Of a stretch of 64,000 bases of DNA, positions 23,868 through 36,221 are shown piece after piece (positions within the stretch are counted from its first letter, which is position 1; every line of letters begins with the position of its first letter). The stretch covers positions 21,700,001-21,764,000 of the forward strand of contig NC_065872.1 of NCBI RefSeq assembly GCF_933775445.1, in the 5' to 3' direction. The notes under the pieces were generated by a model. It worked only from the letters and a program-made list of their open reading frames with translations. It was not told the origin of the DNA and searched no databases. Source of the DNA: Argentina anserina (Eukaryota > Streptophyta > Magnoliopsida > Rosales > Rosaceae). A program made the position numbers and the translations under genes.

Positions 23868-24118
23868 GAGACCGAGAGGGAAGAAAATGTACCTCTCGGT
23901 AAATTGGAGGATTGTGGATGGATTAAATGCATTGTTGAAGTGTGTATATATATATATATGTTGTTTGGTCGAGAGGGAAGAAAATGTACATTCCGACATT
24001 ATTATGTTGTTTCTATGTTTTGTGGCCGGAGGGGAAAAAATGTACCTATCCGGCATTATTGAGATTATGGTGTTGTTTTGACCGGAATGGATCAAAAGGT
24101 ACATTCAGGTATTATTAT
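23868..24118. repeat. Degenerate tandem repeat, about 56-bp unit
   Basis: Four related copies begin near 23870, 23968, 24025 and 24080, each with a GACCGAGAGGGAAGAAAATG-like core followed by TGTACCT. The last three are 55-57 bp apart; the first is longer because it holds a TA-rich insertion. Confidence 0.75.
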
Positions 24119-24400
24119 TGTTATTGTTGTGGTATTATGGAGTGGAGTGGGTGAGTTGTCAAACCATTGTTGCCAAAGTGGCGAAAATGTGTTATTTTGA
24201 TTGTTACGCAAAGTGGCGATAGACAGTTTCAGAACCATACAATTGGCCGAGTTTGGGGAAGATTAATCTAGAGCTCTAGTTTGTGCATGTTATTCATGAG
24301 AGCAAAGTGCTGACTGACTCATGAATGACTCAATTATTGTGTGTGTCATCTATGATGAAGTTAGTGTTGTTGTGGTGTGAGCGTGAGTGGTGTGATAATA

Positions 24401-24550
24401 TTGTTGTGATGACAATGCTGGAGTGTGTTGTTGTTAATGTTGTAGTTATTGTTGTGAGAATGTGGAGTTAATGTTGTTGTGATGACAATGATGGAGTGTG
24501 TTGTTGTTAATGTTGTACTTATTGTTTTGAGAATGTGGAGTTAATGTTGT
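24401..24550. repeat. 73-bp tandem duplication
   Basis: GATGACAATG(C/A)TGGAGTG recurs 73 bp apart (24408 and 24481) within a run rich in GTTGTTGT. The two copies are nearly identical to about 24550. Confidence 0.85.
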
Positions 24551-25187
24551 TATCTAAGAAGTTGTTGTAAATGCACGATTGTTGAGTATTCTTTTTCGTT
24601 TACTCATACTAGCTGTGAAGCTGACCATATTGTGTTTACAATCCTAGTGTACCAATTATGGTGCAGGGGATAGTGCTGCATGTACTTCTTAGTAGCTGAG
24701 CCGTGAGGGGTGCGCTGCGAGACAACTGAGATTTGTTGATCCAGTTGTTCTCTTTTATTTTTGGTGAGCTTTTTGTGAGAGATGGAAACTGTACATATTT
24801 ACATTATGTAATTATATTGTAATACAGTTTGTGTAACAAAGTTAGTTTAAACTCATAATGGTTATACAACTGCTGTAATATAATTTCATTTATTGAAGTT
24901 ATTTTAGATTTATTAGCGACATGTTCCAGGAGAATTACTATTCTACCCTCGTGTGTGTCTTAGTTTTATTAGGTTTCCTGTTAGAGATAGATTCGCATCT
25001 CTGTAATAGATTAGGACTCTGAATCCTACGAGACTCAGGTTATGTAATGCCTATATATATGCCCCATTATCATATAAAAATAGACATTATGTTCTATTAC
25101 ATTGTTATTATTCTCGTTTCGTTCCTCCTTAAACATGGTCTTAAATTTTGAAATTTACTATTTAGAATTTAAGGTTGTTACAACTTC

Positions 25188-25954
25188 TAAATCTCTCTTA
25201 TTTTTTGATAATAAAGCTTGCCGCAACAACATATTTTGAGAACCATCTAAATTTAGCTTGGTAAAATTTGATGGAATTAGATACGTAATGTTAATATTTT
25301 CATTTAATACAAGTCAAATTCGATCTCTTCTAAGGTAAAAAAAAATTATATATATATATAACTAATATAAAGAAAATAAAACAGAAGTAGGCAAATGAAA
25401 TTGATCTAGAGCAGAGAAGTCTTTGCTACATGTTTCACATGCACGAAGGTCGAAAACAAGTGTCTTATTATAGTTTCTTACAGCTCGCGTTACAAACCAA
25501 CCAAACTTGTAAAGTGATAGAGAGAGAGAGACCATTCTAGCCTTCTAGGTGTTGTAGTGTGGTACAATTTCAGCCAAACACACTTTATTACAAAACCTTC
25601 GTGTGCTCTCCCTCTTCTTCCACACCTTCCGCTATTATACAGAGACAAATTCTTAGGTGGGCCCCACCTATATGAGTGATGTGACTGCTGCTTTTTACAC
25701 AAATAGAGAGATCCGGGAGAGTGAATGAAGTTACCACTTTGCCCTCGGTGTCAAATTAGAAACGCTGAACGCAGAAATGCGCGTTTACGTTTCAACGCCC
25801 AATGGAATGAGGCCGAAATGTCATCAGAATTAGTACAAATAAAACACGTGTCCCTTTTGACGCAGAGTCCCCTCATCTTCAAAACCCAAACCCGCCTCTG
25901 CTCCTCTCTCTCTCTCCTTCTTCAGTAGTCTTCATCACAAGAAGAAGAGGAAGC
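25188..25954. other. Upstream region of the TMEM214-like gene
   Basis: It contains a TA microsatellite-like run (25350-25363) and sequence without genes. A CT-rich 5' UTR (about 25880-25925) precedes the start codon. Confidence 0.6.
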
Positions 25955-28900
25955 ATGGATGAGAATTCAGCTCTGATCGAATCGATTCTCAGAGAGGAGG
26001 ACGCAGCCGTGGCGGACAAGTATGTCAAGAAGATGACCGCGCCTGTCCAGAACGGCGACGCATACGCCTGGCAGACCGTTTCATACCACAAGAGAAACCG
26101 GCGGTCAATTCCGCCGGATTCCGCCGACGTCTTCCGCTCCGTCGAGCTGCCTTCCGAGGACCGCCGGAGGAGAATTCGAGACGCTCGTCAAACGGATTCC
26201 ACTGTTGCCGCAGTCGGATCCCCGCCGCATTCCGACGGTTGTAGCGACGGCGAGGTCGCCGGTGCCGTGGAAAACGGCGAGGCGAAGAAGGTTAAGGTGA
26301 AGAAGCCGAAAAAACCGAAGATGACTGTGGCCGTGGCCGCTGCCAAGATCGACGCAGATCATCTCGCCGCTTTTCTCGCCGAGATAACCGTGAGTTGATA
26401 TATGCTTTGCTGTTATTTCGTTTCTGAATTGCTTTGCTGGAAAATGAAGATGACTGTTTCTGATGTGGTTCTGATTGATTGAATCAATAGGAGGTGTATC
26501 AATCACAGCAAGACATTCTGCTTATGCGTCTGGCTGATTATTTCGGCCGAGCATTTGCGTCTGTCGGTGCGGCTCAGTTTCCATGGTTGAAGATGCTAAA
26601 GGAATCCACAGTCTCTAAGATGGTTGACGTGAGTGTGTCTTTCCTTAATCCTTGCCCATATTTTTGTGCAATTACAATCTGGAATTTTCGTCAGGAGAAG
26701 AAGGAAAACATAGAAGTGGATCACAATTTCGGAGAAATGAACAATTTAAAGGAGCCTCTAATCATATTTGTTAGATCATTTACTTTATTGTGAATCTATA
26801 AGAATATGATAAACTGCATTGGGGGTAGATCATGTCAACAAATCAGTAGTCTTTCTACTGGCACGATATCAACTACTGTATAATAATCAGCAACTTGTAA
26901 TTCTGTGATTATGTTACACAGCGGTACTGCTAATTTCTAACGACGATTTTTTTTCGAAAAAGCAGATCCCTCTTTCTCATATATCAGAAAATGTGTATAA
27001 GACATCAGTTGACTGGATCGGCCAGCGCTCTACTGAAGCCCTTGGGTCATTTGTGTTGTGGTCGCTAGATTGCACTCTTGCTGACCTTGCAAGTCATCAG
27101 GGAGCAGCTAAGGGATCCAAAAAGGTGGTCCAGCAACCTTCAAGATGTCAGGTAGCTTTTGGTAGAATTATGTATCATATCATTTCAAGGTTTCAGATGG
27201 TATTACTTGTATGTTTATTTTAATCTAGAAGTCTCCAGTAGTGTTCCTGGTCAGTAATTGATCAGAATAGACTTGATTTGTCATCCTTGAAATCCAGATC
27301 CTAGGGTGGAAATGAATCAACTCAAACTTGTCGTTGTCTTTTTCATCCAGGATCGCTCTTCAAATTTCTGTGCCCAGTATGAAATATCTAATGCATGTAT
27401 AGTCTCTGGGAAATTATAAAAGGTAGATAAGCACTACATATTAAGGAACTGTTTGAGCCATCGGAGTTGATTATCCATTGAGATCTCAGAATAATTTATT
27501 AAGGCCTAGTTGATTCATTCTCATCAGCCAAGTAAAACAGATGTTAAGCTGAGAGTGATTACTCGAGTACATTGACACTACGGTGAAATTCAGGTAGAAA
27601 ATGGGCTATTAAGCCCTTTTGAAATATTCATGGCATGCAATACCAGGGTCACATTTCAAAGTGTATTCGTTTCAAGGGTACTGATTGATCATAACATGGA
27701 TCCATAGTCGTTAATAGTTTCTGGTGTTATTTTTTTTTTCAAGTTAGCCTTCCTCACTTGTATAGACTACACTTTGTCGTGCTTCCCTTCAAACGAGGAA
27801 TTTTTCAGTTCTTCCGGAGAACCACGTGGCAATGTCCAGTGGTCCTCCATTCGAATTACAATTTGACATGTAAGTTTTAAAAATAAAAATCATATTTAAT
27901 TTATTTTATGAAAGACTTTTGTGTTTCTTTCTAAAATCCTACACCCTATCCTTTATTACCCTAAACTCTAAATCTGAAATCCTAGTTCAAAATCATCAAT
28001 ATCCATGATGGTCATTTCACAAATAATAAAAATATGTAAAATTATAATTTTGGTATAATAAATCCACGTGTCAAATTGTAATTAGAAGTGAGGACCACTG
28101 GACATTGCCACGTGGTTCTCCGGGAAGATCGAAAAATTTCTCCCTTCAAACCCATCCTCCTCCTCTTGCTGCCGTTAATTAATATTTTCCTTCTTCAATT
28201 CACCTTTAACTATGGAAATAATGAGGTCTAAAGTTTGTAGTTCTTGTTCAAACACCAATTGTAGACAGAGAGGACCTTCCAATAGGATTTAATGGGAAAT
28301 TATACTAAGTCACATATGCAATATTGTCCATACCTTTATATTTTCTGTTCAACCTGATCAACTTCTATGTCATAGCAGCTGAGATTGAAATTTGGAACTG
28401 CAGGTTGCCATTTTCATGGTTTTAGCAATGATTTTGCGAAGAAAACCTGATGTATTGATTAGTCTCTTTCCTGTGATGAGGGAAAGTTCAAAATATCAAG
28501 GCCAAGAAAAGCTTTCGCTCACAATTTGGTCGATTACGCAGGTATAATGCTTTTCTGAACAGAATTAATGTTCCTAAATTCCCCCATTTGTTTATAGAAA
28601 TTTTAACAATTAAGATATATTTAGGCCTCTCAAGGAGATTTGGTTGTTGGGCTGTACGCGTGGGTACATCTTCTGCTGCCTGTATTGAGTAGCAAGTTGG
28701 GTTGTAATCCACAGTCGAGAGACTTGATTTTGCAGTCAGTTGAAAGGTAGGAGAATAACATCCATTTAAATTGGAACAGCTTCTACTCCATCTTAAATGC
28801 GTATGTTTGGTTTCGTTACCATGGAGACCTATGTTTCCTTTATTTTATGTTTTCGTTCTACAATAATCGAGTTTCTTTCCCTACCAGAATTTTATCTTCT

Positions 28901-30196
28901 CCAAAAGCTTGCCCTATTCTATTAAACGGTGCCGTCCGGAAAGGGGAGCACATTGTGTCGCCATCAGCTCTTGATATCTTGATGAGAGTTTCTTTTCCTT
29001 CAACTTCAGCGCGAATTAAGGTGCGCCATCTTTCTAGAGTAATTGCAAAGTTTTCCTTCATGTATGCGAATCAAACACAAAACCTCTTCTCTCCTTCCCA
29101 ACCTAATATCTTCTGTGCAAACAATTTCTTTTGTTAAGGCAACTGAGAGATTTGAGGCTGTCTATCCAATCTTGAAAGATATCGCTCTGGCTGGATCCCC
29201 GGGTAGCAAAACAGTGAGGCAGGTTGCAAAGAGCACTCTGGACTATTCAATTAGAGCTATGAATGAAGGTATTGCCGACATACGAGAAATTTGTTTTTTT
29301 TTTCATTTTGTAGAATAAATTCTTTGCTAGTGAAATAGTTCTGTTATTGGAACTTGATATATGGAGCACTTTGCAGGCATTTCTGAGCTATCTAAAGAAG
29401 CAAGCTCTGTGTTTATCTGGTGTTTGACACAAAGTCCCGAATGTTACAAGCAATGGGTATGCGTTTTCATTTACTCGTTTGATTTTGTTTTGTATTCCTT
29501 TTTTTTTTTTTTTTCAATCTTCTTTCCATTGTCTGTGTTCACATGTCATTGTTAGTATACCACTTTATTTAGGTCTTATCTTCTCAATATGATACTATTA
29601 AAACAGGACATGCTTTACCTGGACAATCTCTCTGCAAGTGTCGTTGTGCTGAAGAATCTATCTAACGAGTGGAAGGAGCATTCTGTTAGGCATGCTTCTC
29701 TTGAACCCTTGAGGGAAACCTTGATGAGTTTCAGGGAGAAGGTAACCTTATGCTACCTTCATTACCTTGGGTATATATATTTTTGTTTGTTTTTCAACTG
29801 CGTCTTATAGGTATTGGAAATTTCAACTGCAATCATGAAACTGAATTAGTGTAGACTCTAGAGTAGTCTCTTATAACTATGGACTCTAATACTATAAACC
29901 TTATTAGAGAAACTTACAAGAAAATTACTTTCTTGGTGTAGAATGAGAAAGCATCAGCAAAGGGAGATGATTTGGTGCGCCATTCGTTGTTAAAGGATGC
30001 AGATAAATATTGCAAGTTGATTTTAGGACTGTCATCTCAAGGCCATGGATGCATGAAAAGCGTGGTTTTGGTGTCTGTTTCCCTTGCTTTAGGTGTTGCT
30101 GTCATGTCCCAAAACTTTCAACCTGAAGACCTCAAGAAATTTGCCGCTATGTTCAACTTCCCCCTAACTCTAAATGGAGGAACTCAGCAATACTGA
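25955..30196 (+). CDS. TMEM214-like (DUF2359) membrane protein, 10 exons
   Basis: The family is conserved in plants and animals. Human TMEM214 is an ER membrane protein linked to ER-stress-induced apoptosis; the plant role is unknown. Exons: 25955-26389, 26491-26628, 26966-27151, 28404-28541, 28625-28746, 28888-29020, 29139-29268, 29377-29456, 29607-29741 and 29942-30196. All borders are GT-AG and the phases are consistent, giving 583 residues, close to family length. Exon 1 is hydrophilic, with Lys-rich KKVKVKKPKKPK. Later blocks include LMRLADYFGRAFASVG, TSVDWIGQRSTEALGSFVLW, AIFMVLAMILRRKPDVL and GLYAWVHLLLPVLSSKLG. A hydrophobic helix (SVVLVSVSLALGVAVM) lies near the C-terminus, which ends FPLTLNGGTQQY. 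No lesions were seen. Intron 3 carries a MITE. Confidence 0.93.
27795..28142. mobile_element. Mutator-like MITE in intron 3 of the TMEM214-like gene
   Basis: Long inverted ends: left GAGGAATTTTTC...TTCCGGAGAACCACGTGGC, right its inverse ...CGTGGTTCTCCGGGAAG...TTTCTC. The inverted repeat extends past 70 bp (AATGTCCAGTGGTCCTC and beyond). It is flanked by the perfect 9-bp duplication CCTTCAAAC (27786-27794 and 28143-28151), the length typical of Mutator elements. 348 bp, noncoding. Confidence 0.92.
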
Positions 30197-30661
30197 CAAC
30201 ATATACTCGGTTAAGAAAGAATGATCCATAACAGTATTGGCACAAAATGAGTTCCTCGTTGGTCGCAGTGTAACTAGAATCAGAAGAAGCAACAGCAGCA
30301 CCCCGACATGGCTGCTACTTTACAAGGTGTTGTGTCCCTTATTTTCAGTATCAATATGTTGTTCAGTGAGTAACTTTCCCTTTGCATAGGCTATCTTAAT
30401 TAGATTGGCTTCTGTTTCTCGTCAATGTTGATGAGTTTCTGTCAGTGTAATTTGGGTTATGGTAAGTTCATTGGCGATCTCGATCTATTTCAGTCAAATA
30501 TAGATCGGATAGGAAAAATGCTCGTGTTAGCTTGACCTTCTGGGTCAAAGATGTAAAATGCTTATATAAAATAAGGAAAGAAATAAATGACGGAATAAGT
30601 GCTCCGGTTTCTTCAGATTTTGCTTCATTATCTTTTATTATTATTAGCTAGACAATTGTTG
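30197..30661. other. 3' flank of the TMEM214-like gene
   Basis: 3' UTR and intergenic sequence. No second gene is seen. AAATAAG/AAATAAAT-like strings near 30560-30590 could serve as polyadenylation signals. Confidence 0.5.
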
Positions 30662-30681
30662 ATATATATATATATATATAA
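30662..30681. repeat. (TA)n microsatellite at the left edge of a foldback structure
   Basis: TA dinucleotide run directly before AGTCTCTATCC. A similar run lies at about 36311-36333. Confidence 0.9.
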
Positions 30682-30682
30682 G

Positions 30683-31320
30683 TCTCTATCCAAAGTGAAC
30701 ATTCACTATGAAATTACATATTAAAGTTCCAATTTTGTCACACTTTTCGGTCAAAATTTTTTTCATCACAAATGATTCAATATTAGGTATGTTATCATCT
30801 TTACAAAGTTTCATCCAATTCGGTTATCGCCAAGGTATTGAAATTAGATGAAATCCATGATCGAATTAAAACTATTTAACGCGAATTGTTCGTGTAAATC
30901 TCTATTCTGAAAACTCAAACTATTATTAAATTAGATGAAATTTGGTAGAGATGATTTTTTATAGCATACCTAAATATTGAATTATTTGTGATGAAAAAAT
31001 TTGACCCCAAAAAGTGTGTCAAAATTGAAACTTCACTCTGTAATTTCAGAGTGAAGTTTCACTCTTGGCTGTAGAGATCCGCACAAATGGTTTTGGTGCG
31101 GATTTCCATTTTTGCACCACTCTTCGAACGAATTTCATCATCAATGCAAAATTCAGCCAATTTGGTGATCGTTGAGGGATTTAAAATTGTGTTTTTTCTG
31201 TTAAAAATATGAGCAGTTCGTGTTTGATAAAATTTAGTACGTCCATTTGTTTTTCTATTTTGAGGGCCTTAACGATCACTAAATTGGCTGAATTTTTACA
31301 GAGATGATCTACACAATATT
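30683..31320. repeat. Foldback (inverted-repeat) sequence
   Basis: Two inverted pairs are visible. The outer pair has TTTTGTCACACTTTTCGGTC and ATTCAATATTAGGTATG (30733-30790) against CATACCTAAATATTGAATT and AAAAAGTGTGTCAAAATT (30965-31028). A second pair has AATTCAGCCAATTTGGTGATCG (31150-31171) against CGATCACTAAATTGGCTGAATT (31272-31293). Such hairpin-rich sequence is typical of MITE or foldback transposon arms. Noncoding. Confidence 0.7.
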
Positions 31321-33030
31321 ATCTAGATACTAGACGGTAGAGGCTGCGTTTGGTAGGACTTATCACCCCTGGTGATTATAAGTTAAGCTCCCCATCATGT
31401 TTGGTAACTCAGCTTCTCCCTTCCAGCTTTCAAAAGCTGTGGCTTTTTCTTCATATAAGCACAAGCTGCTCCCCACCTCCTTTTAGAAGCAGAAGCCAAA
31501 CTTACACGTGGTACACTGTAGCGAAACTTAAATGAAATTTTCAAAATCCCATTGGATACCCTCAACAACGTGATAGAATTACTTGATGTACCCAACCTCA
31601 AAACTCTCTCTCTTCCTCCACCAGAGTCGTATGTGATGACCGAAGTATTAACCAAGCATCTCTCTCTATATTTCTCTCTCGCTCTCCTCTGTGATCCGCC
31701 GCTCTGACGACGCATTTGCCGGAATCGAGGATCCAAAATCCCACCAAGATTAGATCCGTACCAGGAACTGACAGTCCGGCCAACCCGATCAGATCCTGCT
31801 TGGTATACACCTCCCTCTCACATTTCTAGATTTCTCTCCTCTCTCTTCTCCGATCACTCATCGGATTGTTGTTGTTTCTGTTACGCAATTGCGCAGCCTT
31901 GGACCGGAGCACTCGTCGATTTCCAGCGTTTGCATCCAAACAACCACCGGTGCGTTTTTGATTCTAGGCTTCGCGTAGTTGATCATGTATTGATATGGTG
32001 TCTTTGATAGTTGGTTGTTCTTGATTATTCATTTGCTTTGACTCCTTCATTTTGTAGCATCTGATTCTTATGAGAATGAATCTTAACACAAACCTTTGAT
32101 TTTTTATTAAATGTGAGGGATTAATTCTATGATTTGGACGATCTGAGAAAGCCGTGAAGTCCTGTGGACGTTTTGGAGAAGAGGAGGCTACTAATTTGAG
32201 ATCATTTTATCATGTTGAGCATTGATAAAATATTGTTGTATAGGTGCTGTTTGGGTAATGGAAGTAGGAAAAGATTGGCAATGAGTTTAAAAAAATAAGA
32301 CTTGGAAAGGACCCCATTCAGTTCTGGCATTTTTGCGTTTGAACTGAACTTGTGTCTGAATTGTTGGAATAAGAAGCATGTTGTATTGGTTGAGAAGAAG
32401 AAACAAATTTAATTGAATTTATTTTCAGTGTGTGTTAAGAGACTTGGATATATTGTGCTTATTTTGGTCTTGGTTTAGTGAATGATCTTAATCATTGTAG
32501 TTTTGAACAATGATTATGAAAGTATAAAACTAAAACGTGAATACAAGTTGTAATACTTGAAGTATGTGAGAAGATGACTGAATGAGAAATTGATTCATGT
32601 CGTTTACTTTGGATTTGGTTTATTTGGGAATGACTTGAATGAAATTATATTATGAAGACTTGAGTGGCTTTTTGATGGCTTTTTGGTTTTCGTATATTCA
32701 AGTGCCATAGCCTAAAAAGCCTCGGGTTATGTTTTATTGCATTAAATGCTAATATTGAAAGTACATGAGAACCCGAGGCTAGGCACTAGTTTATTTTGGA
32801 GATCTAGAAATGCATAATTTTGCATTCAGTCTTATAATGTTTTATGTTGGAGCGAAGTGAATGGAGCCGATTTTGGGAAATCGAATGGAGCCCAGATTTG
32901 ATTGTTTTGCCTTTTTGTTTCTATAAATGAACTTCTTTACTTGCAACAATCTTCTTACTATGATTGTACATTATTCTATATTTCAACGTAGGTGGCTGAT
33001 TTATTTCTTAATGTTTAATGTTTGGTTTTC

Positions 33031-33120
33031 ATGGAAGCTTCAAAGAGTCTTCAGGGAGTGAGGTTTGAAACAAACATTGGCATTGTTATGCTTCTCACTG
33101 CTGGCATGTACCTCTGTAAA
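33031..33120 (+). other. Exon-like fragment of unknown origin
   Basis: ATG at 33031 opens 30 codons with a hydrophobic run (NIGIVMLLTAGMYLCK) and ends at a good donor (AAA|GTAAGA). An acceptor-like CAACGTAG precedes it at about 32990. I do not recognise the protein. It may be a captured gene piece in the transposon, or chance. Confidence 0.3.
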
Positions 33121-33532
33121 GTAAGATTTCTAATTGGAGAACTCCATTTTAGTTGTTCATTGACATAATTTGACTAGATTCCATTACTGGAACTAGATTA
33201 ATTAAATGTAGTCTACGGAACCTATTGCATAATGCAGACACTGTTATTAATAATGAATCCTTTTTACCAATTCTGTTATTTAGCTGGTTTTGTTTTTTTT
33301 TCACTGGCCTTTTATTTCAGCCTAAACAATGCATATGCTTTCTGTTGTCAATCCTTAAGTTGAGACAAATCTTCAATGAATATTTTCAGATGCTTATGAG
33401 GTATGTTGTTGGCGCGTGTGCTTATAGTTAGTTTATGTTCTAGGAAACTTTATCTGTTTGGTTTTGCTTTGGACAAGAATGTACCACTGATAGTTTTATC
33501 TTATTATTGGGTTATAATCCTAAAATAATTGT

Positions 33533-35094
33533 TGATGAATGCTCGATTACTCGACATCAATATTTAACCATGTAAGCATCGTAAGTAGTATAAAGCAAGA
33601 GGGTATCGTTCACAAACCGGGGATCCATCCAGGGCTTAGGATCACATCAATTAACACGAATTCATAAAGATATAAAATGTTTGATGTATAGGATCAGTAT
33701 CAAAGATAAAAACAGAAAATAAAACATAAACTAATATATACAAGTGATCAACCAACCAATACATAAACAATCACCAAAACAAATCATATAAAGCTAACGA
33801 AAACAAGTTTTATGTCCATCTTAAGAATCATGCCGAGATTAGTTCATAAACAATTAAGGTTGGATCATGCAATTAGGGTCCTAAGCAGTAACCTAAACAC
33901 ATAGACACTTAACACATTCGATTCATTCCAAGCGGTCTTAATCGAAATCTAACATACTTATCCTACCATGCAATTCCAAAGCCACGCATATTGAATTCAT
34001 TAAGCATGTCACCTACTTAACCCCCAATCATGCAATTTCGAAAATCACATAGAAAAGATAAACATGTTCATAGCATAAGTCATAAATCCAACAACCTAAA
34101 TATCATGCTACAAGCGTATACATAACATAAAGATATCGAAATCATTCAATAACAAGGCACGGCAGAAACCAAAATCATAGAACTAAAAACCTAAAATCGC
34201 AACTTTATATAATTTGAAACAAGTAACTATTTCATAGACAAAATTGAAACAAGTTTACTCTACACAAATCGCATGCTTCATCCAAGAACAAGAACAAAAC
34301 CAAAACCGAATTTAAACAAGAGTGAATCATGGTTACACTTTATAAATCAAGCAATCCACAAGTGTAGCCGAGACTTCTATGGATGAAACCTTCTTCACAA
34401 GCGTTCTTGAAGGCTATTGATTGGTGGGGAATGGTGGAATCGGTTTTAGGATTTCTTGGAAGGGTGAAGAATGAATTCGGCAGAGCTATGGCTTGTGTTT
34501 GTGTGTAGGGCTAATGATGATTAAATGGGGAGGCCGAGCCTCTATATATAGGAGTCTAGAAAGCCTTCTTGTCGTCCCATAAGGAAGTAGAATCCAATTG
34601 GGAAGCTGAAATCCTCTTTGTTATGGATTTGATTTATGTACTCCATATCCAACTTGATGTAGGAAACCAAATCCAATAGGGAGATCACAAATAGGCTGCA
34701 CGGCAACAATCTTGGTCCAACTAGGAGTAGCTAGGCCGGCCTCCTCTTCTCCTTCTTCAACTCGGATATGATTTCCTTGTTCAACTAGGAATGCATCTCG
34801 GCAACTCTTCTTCCTTTCCAAATATGATTTGTCTTTCCTGAAAAGAAATCGACGATTAAGAAATAGGAAAGAATGAAAATAGGAAAGTAGAATCCTAGTC
34901 GAGTAAGGAATCCTAGCTCAATAAGGAGTTCTAACACTTAGCACAATTTCATCATCAAAACATCTAAATTCGGCATAGCTCTCCTTAGAACATACAAATG
35001 ACAATTATGATCCTAAAACAACTAAATAAGAAGTAACAAAGCATAAGAATAGGGCATATATACATTAAGAACGTCACACTTTGTGCTCCTATCA
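33533..35094 (-). mobile_element. Solo LTR, TGAT...ATCA group, subfamily A
   Basis: 1562 bp with a perfect 5-bp duplication ATTGT (33528-33532 and 35095-35099). On the minus strand it begins TGATAGGAGCACAAAGTG, has TCCTATATATAGAGGC as its TATA region at about 34553-34538, and ends GAGCATTCATCA. It matches the 3' LTR at 5305-6620 over most of its length, including the GGATCCCCGGTTTGTGAACG-type segment near the end. It is nested inside the 31342-36221 element. Confidence 0.93.
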
Positions 35095-36221
35095 ATTGTG
35101 CAGCTCGATGCATTAATACAAGGGTATGGAAGCATACAATAATTTAATATTTAAAAATTGATAGCGGTGTGCATATGAAGATAGGCTCTGCATTTCTAGA
35201 ACTCTAACGCAAGTTAAAGTTTCCTTACTGATTAGTTGAATCTAAAAAGTTTGTCCAGCTTTTGACAAATTGTTGCCCTGTATAGATATTAATAGAACAA
35301 ACAGTGTTCTCTTTGAAATTGCTGAGATAAAATCAAAGGAAGTTATTTTAGGTAGTCTATCATCCAGAACTATATCTAGGATCAACGCATGTATACTAAA
35401 CAACCTGAATTATTTTTCCTCATGTGAAACTGATGATGACAATTCTCTACCATTGCAGGTCTAGAAAACTGGTGCAACAAATGAGTCAATTCCAAAGGTG
35501 GCTTTGGATTATGGCATAGCCTCCAATGTTGTATTACAATCGTGTTGTAGTTTGGCTGAAAATTGGTGATACATTTGTGGTGAAAATCATTGAGTTGAAA
35601 GACTAACATGGTTTTGCAGAACCTTTGTGATTATCTCAAGACTTTGACATAGATTAGATGTCTTGAGCTAGACTTTTGTGAATGTTCTTGTTGTTTGTCT
35701 AGGTGGAATTTTCCATATGTAATTGTTACTCTTATTTATAATAAAAAGTCATTATTTTCTCAAAGACTCAAATTGATTTTATTTACTGGATTAAAATTTA
35801 ATAATTAATTTTCCAGAAAAGCATGTTTAATTGCCAAAATAGCTTTTTGAATGTACTAAATGCGCGTGTTTGAATATTTATGTATTTACATAAACTTAAT
35901 CAAAATCAAGTTATCAATATAAAGAATATGTTTATGTAAGATAAATTTAAAACTATCCAATTTTAATGTCATATATTTTCAAGTATTGTTTTAAAGTAAA
36001 ATTGATCTAAAATTATCTTACAAGTCTAAATTGGTCATTTGACAATTTAAAAGCATAAGCGAGTTTAAGTTTATCAAACGTTTTGTCATTGTTTCTGCCA
36101 CTAACAGCTACTTATAAAAGTCAATTTACCAAACGCTTAGCTACTTCACTTATCAGCCACTTATTCTCAGAAATCAGCATAAGCCAATTTTTTTATAAGC
36201 CCAATTGCACCAAACACAGCC

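Larger units (their letters stand above)
22093..25182 (+). mobile_element. 3.1-kb TGT...ACA element, probably a long solo LTR
   Basis: It starts TGTTATAGCCCAAATTTC and ends AATTTAAGGTTGTTACA. It is flanked by a perfect 5-bp duplication ACTTC (22088-22092 and 25183-25187). These are LTR-type ends and duplication length. No retroviral protein is inside; the open frames at 22340-22645 and 22669-22917 look like chance frames in a CT-rich leader. No internal primer-binding site was found, so a solo LTR of a large gypsy-type element is the simplest reading. Part of its right side (24930-25130) resembles a different, copia-like LTR with a TATATATATG box, perhaps nested. The strand assignment is tentative. 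Confidence 0.75.
31342..36221. mobile_element. Probable DNA transposon with GGCTGYGTTTGGT ends
   Basis: The left end GGCTGCGTTTGGT (31342) is inverse to ACCAAACACAGCC (36209-36221). The subterminal parts on both sides carry GTTTGGTAA/TTACCAAAC words, as in hAT or Harbinger elements. Without the nested solo LTR it would be about 3.3 kb. No transposase was recognised. The interior has a CT-rich leader-like stretch (31590-31960) and an exon-like piece (33031-33120), so it may carry captured sequence. No clear target duplication was found; the two ends could belong to separate MITEs. Confidence 0.45.

Noticed and set aside
31350..31535. Small frames at a CT-rich leader as a gene start
   Set aside because: No domain, no consistent exon chain, and the region lies between transposon ends.
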